From contig JAGVIO010000136.1 of assembly GCA_020056025.1 (NCBI GenBank), forward strand, positions 1-6,614: 6,614 bases of DNA, read 5' to 3'. Position numbers and translations under genes: made by a program. Under the pieces are notes generated by a model that was given only the letters and a program-made list of their open reading frames with translations, ran no database searches and was not told where the DNA came from. The DNA is from an archaeon. Its GTDB lineage: Archaea; Nanobdellota; Nanobdellia; Woesearchaeales; WJKL01. This document shows, in pieces, positions 5,943 to 6,614 of this stretch; the stretch's first letter is position 1, and each line of letters starts with the position of its first letter.

Positions 5943-5975
5943 TTTTAACTCTGCTTTATTTTAACTTTGTTTTAT
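5943..5975. repeat. Imperfect tandem repeat at the 3' end of the glutaredoxin-like gene
   Basis: Two 17-nt units (5943-5959 and 5959-5975, period 16) match at 15 of 17 positions. On the minus strand the first unit met is the end of the glutaredoxin-like frame, ATA AAA CAA AGT TAA, and the second is ATA AAG CAG AGT TAA, shifted by one base. Both spell Ile-Lys-Gln-Ser-stop, and the two differences fall at wobble positions. It looks like a small slippage duplication of the gene end, which now serves as spacer before the next SD. Confidence 0.6.
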
Positions 5976-6200
5976 ATCCAGCGCCTTCTTTATCTTCGGC
6001 AGATCATATCCTACAATTATCTTTCCGTCAATATTTAATACAGGAGTTCCCATCTGTCCTGATTTCTTGATCATCTCCTGGGCATTTTCTTTCACTGAAA
6101 TATCTATTTCTTCAAACTGGATTTTGTTTTTATTCAGAAATTCCTTTGTTTTCCTGCAGAAAGGGCAGGTAGAAAGCGCATATATCTTTACGTTTGGCAT
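5961..6200 (-). CDS. Glutaredoxin-like thiol-disulfide oxidoreductase (YruB/NrdH-like)
   Basis: The 79-residue single-domain thioredoxin-fold protein acts in thiol-disulfide exchange in the cytosol. C12-P-F-C15 is the dithiol active site after beta-1 (NVKIYALST). TPV (52-54) is the cis-proline loop, and IDGKIIVGYD (57-66) is the C-terminal hairpin. The stretch SGQMGTPVLNIDGK (47-60) is close to the YruB-type glutaredoxin-like group of anaerobes and archaea rather than to glutathione-specific glutaredoxins. It lies 13 nt after the superoxide reductase stop, and a weak AGAGA overlaps that stop, so the two are likely cotranscribed and translationally linked. Its reductant (a thioredoxin reductase, or a low-molecular thiol) is not visible in the window. 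It might support the superoxide reductase or repair oxidised thiols. Confidence 0.92.
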   Translation of the reverse strand: MPNVKIYALSTCPFCRKTKEFLNKNKIQFEEIDISVKENAQEMIKKSGQMGTPVLNIDGKIIVGYDLPKIKKALDIKQS

Positions 6201-6213
6201 TTTGATTGATTCT

Positions 6214-6600
6214 CTAATCGCTTATCCACAAGCCATGGATATTGCACAGATCTCTTGCCTTTATTCCAGCAGTATCCTCAACTGTGAACACAGCTTCTGG
6301 CTTGTCTCCTGGCTTTAACCTTTTTCCATTGACAATCTCATTGCCTTTGACTAATTGGACTAGCATTATGTAATGGCTGTCAAGCATAGGATGAGGGACA
6401 GAGCCTACCTTTACTGTAACTTTTTTTCCTTTTATCTCGATTACCGGAACATGCTTTTCCCTGCCTTCGTCTTTAGAAGTCTTTGGCGTCAATAATTGCA
6501 TAGGCTGTCCGCAGCAGACCAATGTGCCTGCATGCGCATCAAGGACTGAAACAATATTTCCGCATACATTGCATTTGTAAATTCCGTTCTGTTCTGCCAT
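6214..6600 (-). CDS. dfx: Desulfoferrodoxin / class I superoxide reductase (2Fe-SOR)
   Basis: The 128-residue protein reduces superoxide to hydrogen peroxide without making O2, the usual defence of anaerobes. The N-terminal desulforedoxin domain (1-37) supplies the rubredoxin-like FeCys4 centre: C10-x-x-C13 and C29-C30. The catalytic domain (about 40-128) has all ligands of the Fe(His)4Cys centre: H50 in EKHVP (48-52, with the conserved lysine K49), H70 and H76 in PHPMLDSHY (69-77), and C119 and H122 in CNIHGLW (119-125). The length equals that of known 2Fe-SORs, and no key residue is missing. ATG 6600 is preferred over the in-frame GTG at 6609 because the SD sequence GGTGAT (6605-6610) overlaps that GTG. 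It is the first gene in the window of a minus-strand operon with the glutaredoxin-like and quinone reductase genes, and its promoter lies outside the window. The electron donor (rubredoxin or other) is not seen here. Confidence 0.96.
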   Translation of the reverse strand: MAEQNGIYKCNVCGNIVSVLDAHAGTLVCCGQPMQLLTPKTSKDEGREKHVPVIEIKGKKVTVKVGSVPHPMLDSHYIMLVQLVKGNEIVNGKRLKPGDKPEAVFTVEDTAGIKARDLCNIHGLWISD

Positions 6601-6604
6601 AAAT

Positions 6605-6610
6605 ATCACC
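6605..6610 (-). promoter_or_regulatory. Shine-Dalgarno site of the superoxide reductase gene
   Basis: GGTGAT on the minus strand matches the anti-SD core and stands 4 nt before ATG 6600. It overlaps the alternative GTG codon at 6607-6609, which decides the start in favour of the ATG. Confidence 0.7.
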
Positions 6611-6614
6611 TAAA

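Noticed and set aside
6601..6609. GTG at 6609 as start of the superoxide reductase, adding three residues
   Set aside because: The GTG lies within the SD sequence GGTGAT, and the known protein family starts close to ATG 6600.
1..6614. CRISPR array, insertion sequence, prophage or integration site
   Set aside because: No spaced repeats, transposase, integrase, terminal inverted repeats or target duplications are visible. The coding density and style are uniform along the window.

Overview
The window reads as a piece of an AT-rich archaeal chromosome with seven intact protein genes, little intergenic DNA, and no RNA gene, CRISPR array or mobile element. The archaeal call rests on promoter layout. 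BRE/TATA-like boxes lie about 28-32 nt upstream of several start codons, and two or three of those genes have no Shine-Dalgarno sequence, as expected for leaderless mRNAs. Other genes have clear SD sites (GGTGAT, GAGG). Arginine codons are mostly AGA/AGG. Small genome-style packing, bacterial-type genes in archaeal dress and the set of redox proteins would fit a DPANN lineage (for example Woesearchaeota-like), but that assignment is inference.

Layout, left to right. At 13-36 a perfect 10-bp inverted repeat precedes a plus-strand gene for a Kef-type CPA2 cation:proton antiporter with a C-terminal TrkA-N/RCK domain (124-1962). Next come two plus-strand genes, each with its own promoter: a protein with the architecture of bacterial HD-GYP proteins but a degenerate active site (2031-3362), and a short RsmI-family 16S rRNA ribose methyltransferase (3410-4072). 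The rest is on the minus strand. A radical SAM protein with an unusual C-X10-C-X2-C cluster motif (4097-5296) converges on rsmI. A three-gene redox operon, read right to left, follows: class I superoxide reductase/desulfoferrodoxin (6214-6600), a small glutaredoxin-like protein (5961-6200) and a KefF/NQO-like flavodoxin-fold quinone reductase (5362-5931).

How the genes may work together. The superoxide reductase, glutaredoxin and quinone reductase form a plausible oxidative or electrophile stress operon in an anaerobe. The Kef-type antiporter and the KefF-like reductase recall the E. coli KefC/KefF pair, although here they are about 3.4 kb apart on opposite strands. The most unusual items are the decayed HD-GYP protein in an archaeal setting, the expanded radical SAM cysteine motif, and a 22-bp inverted repeat sitting over the predicted transcription start of the radical SAM gene.
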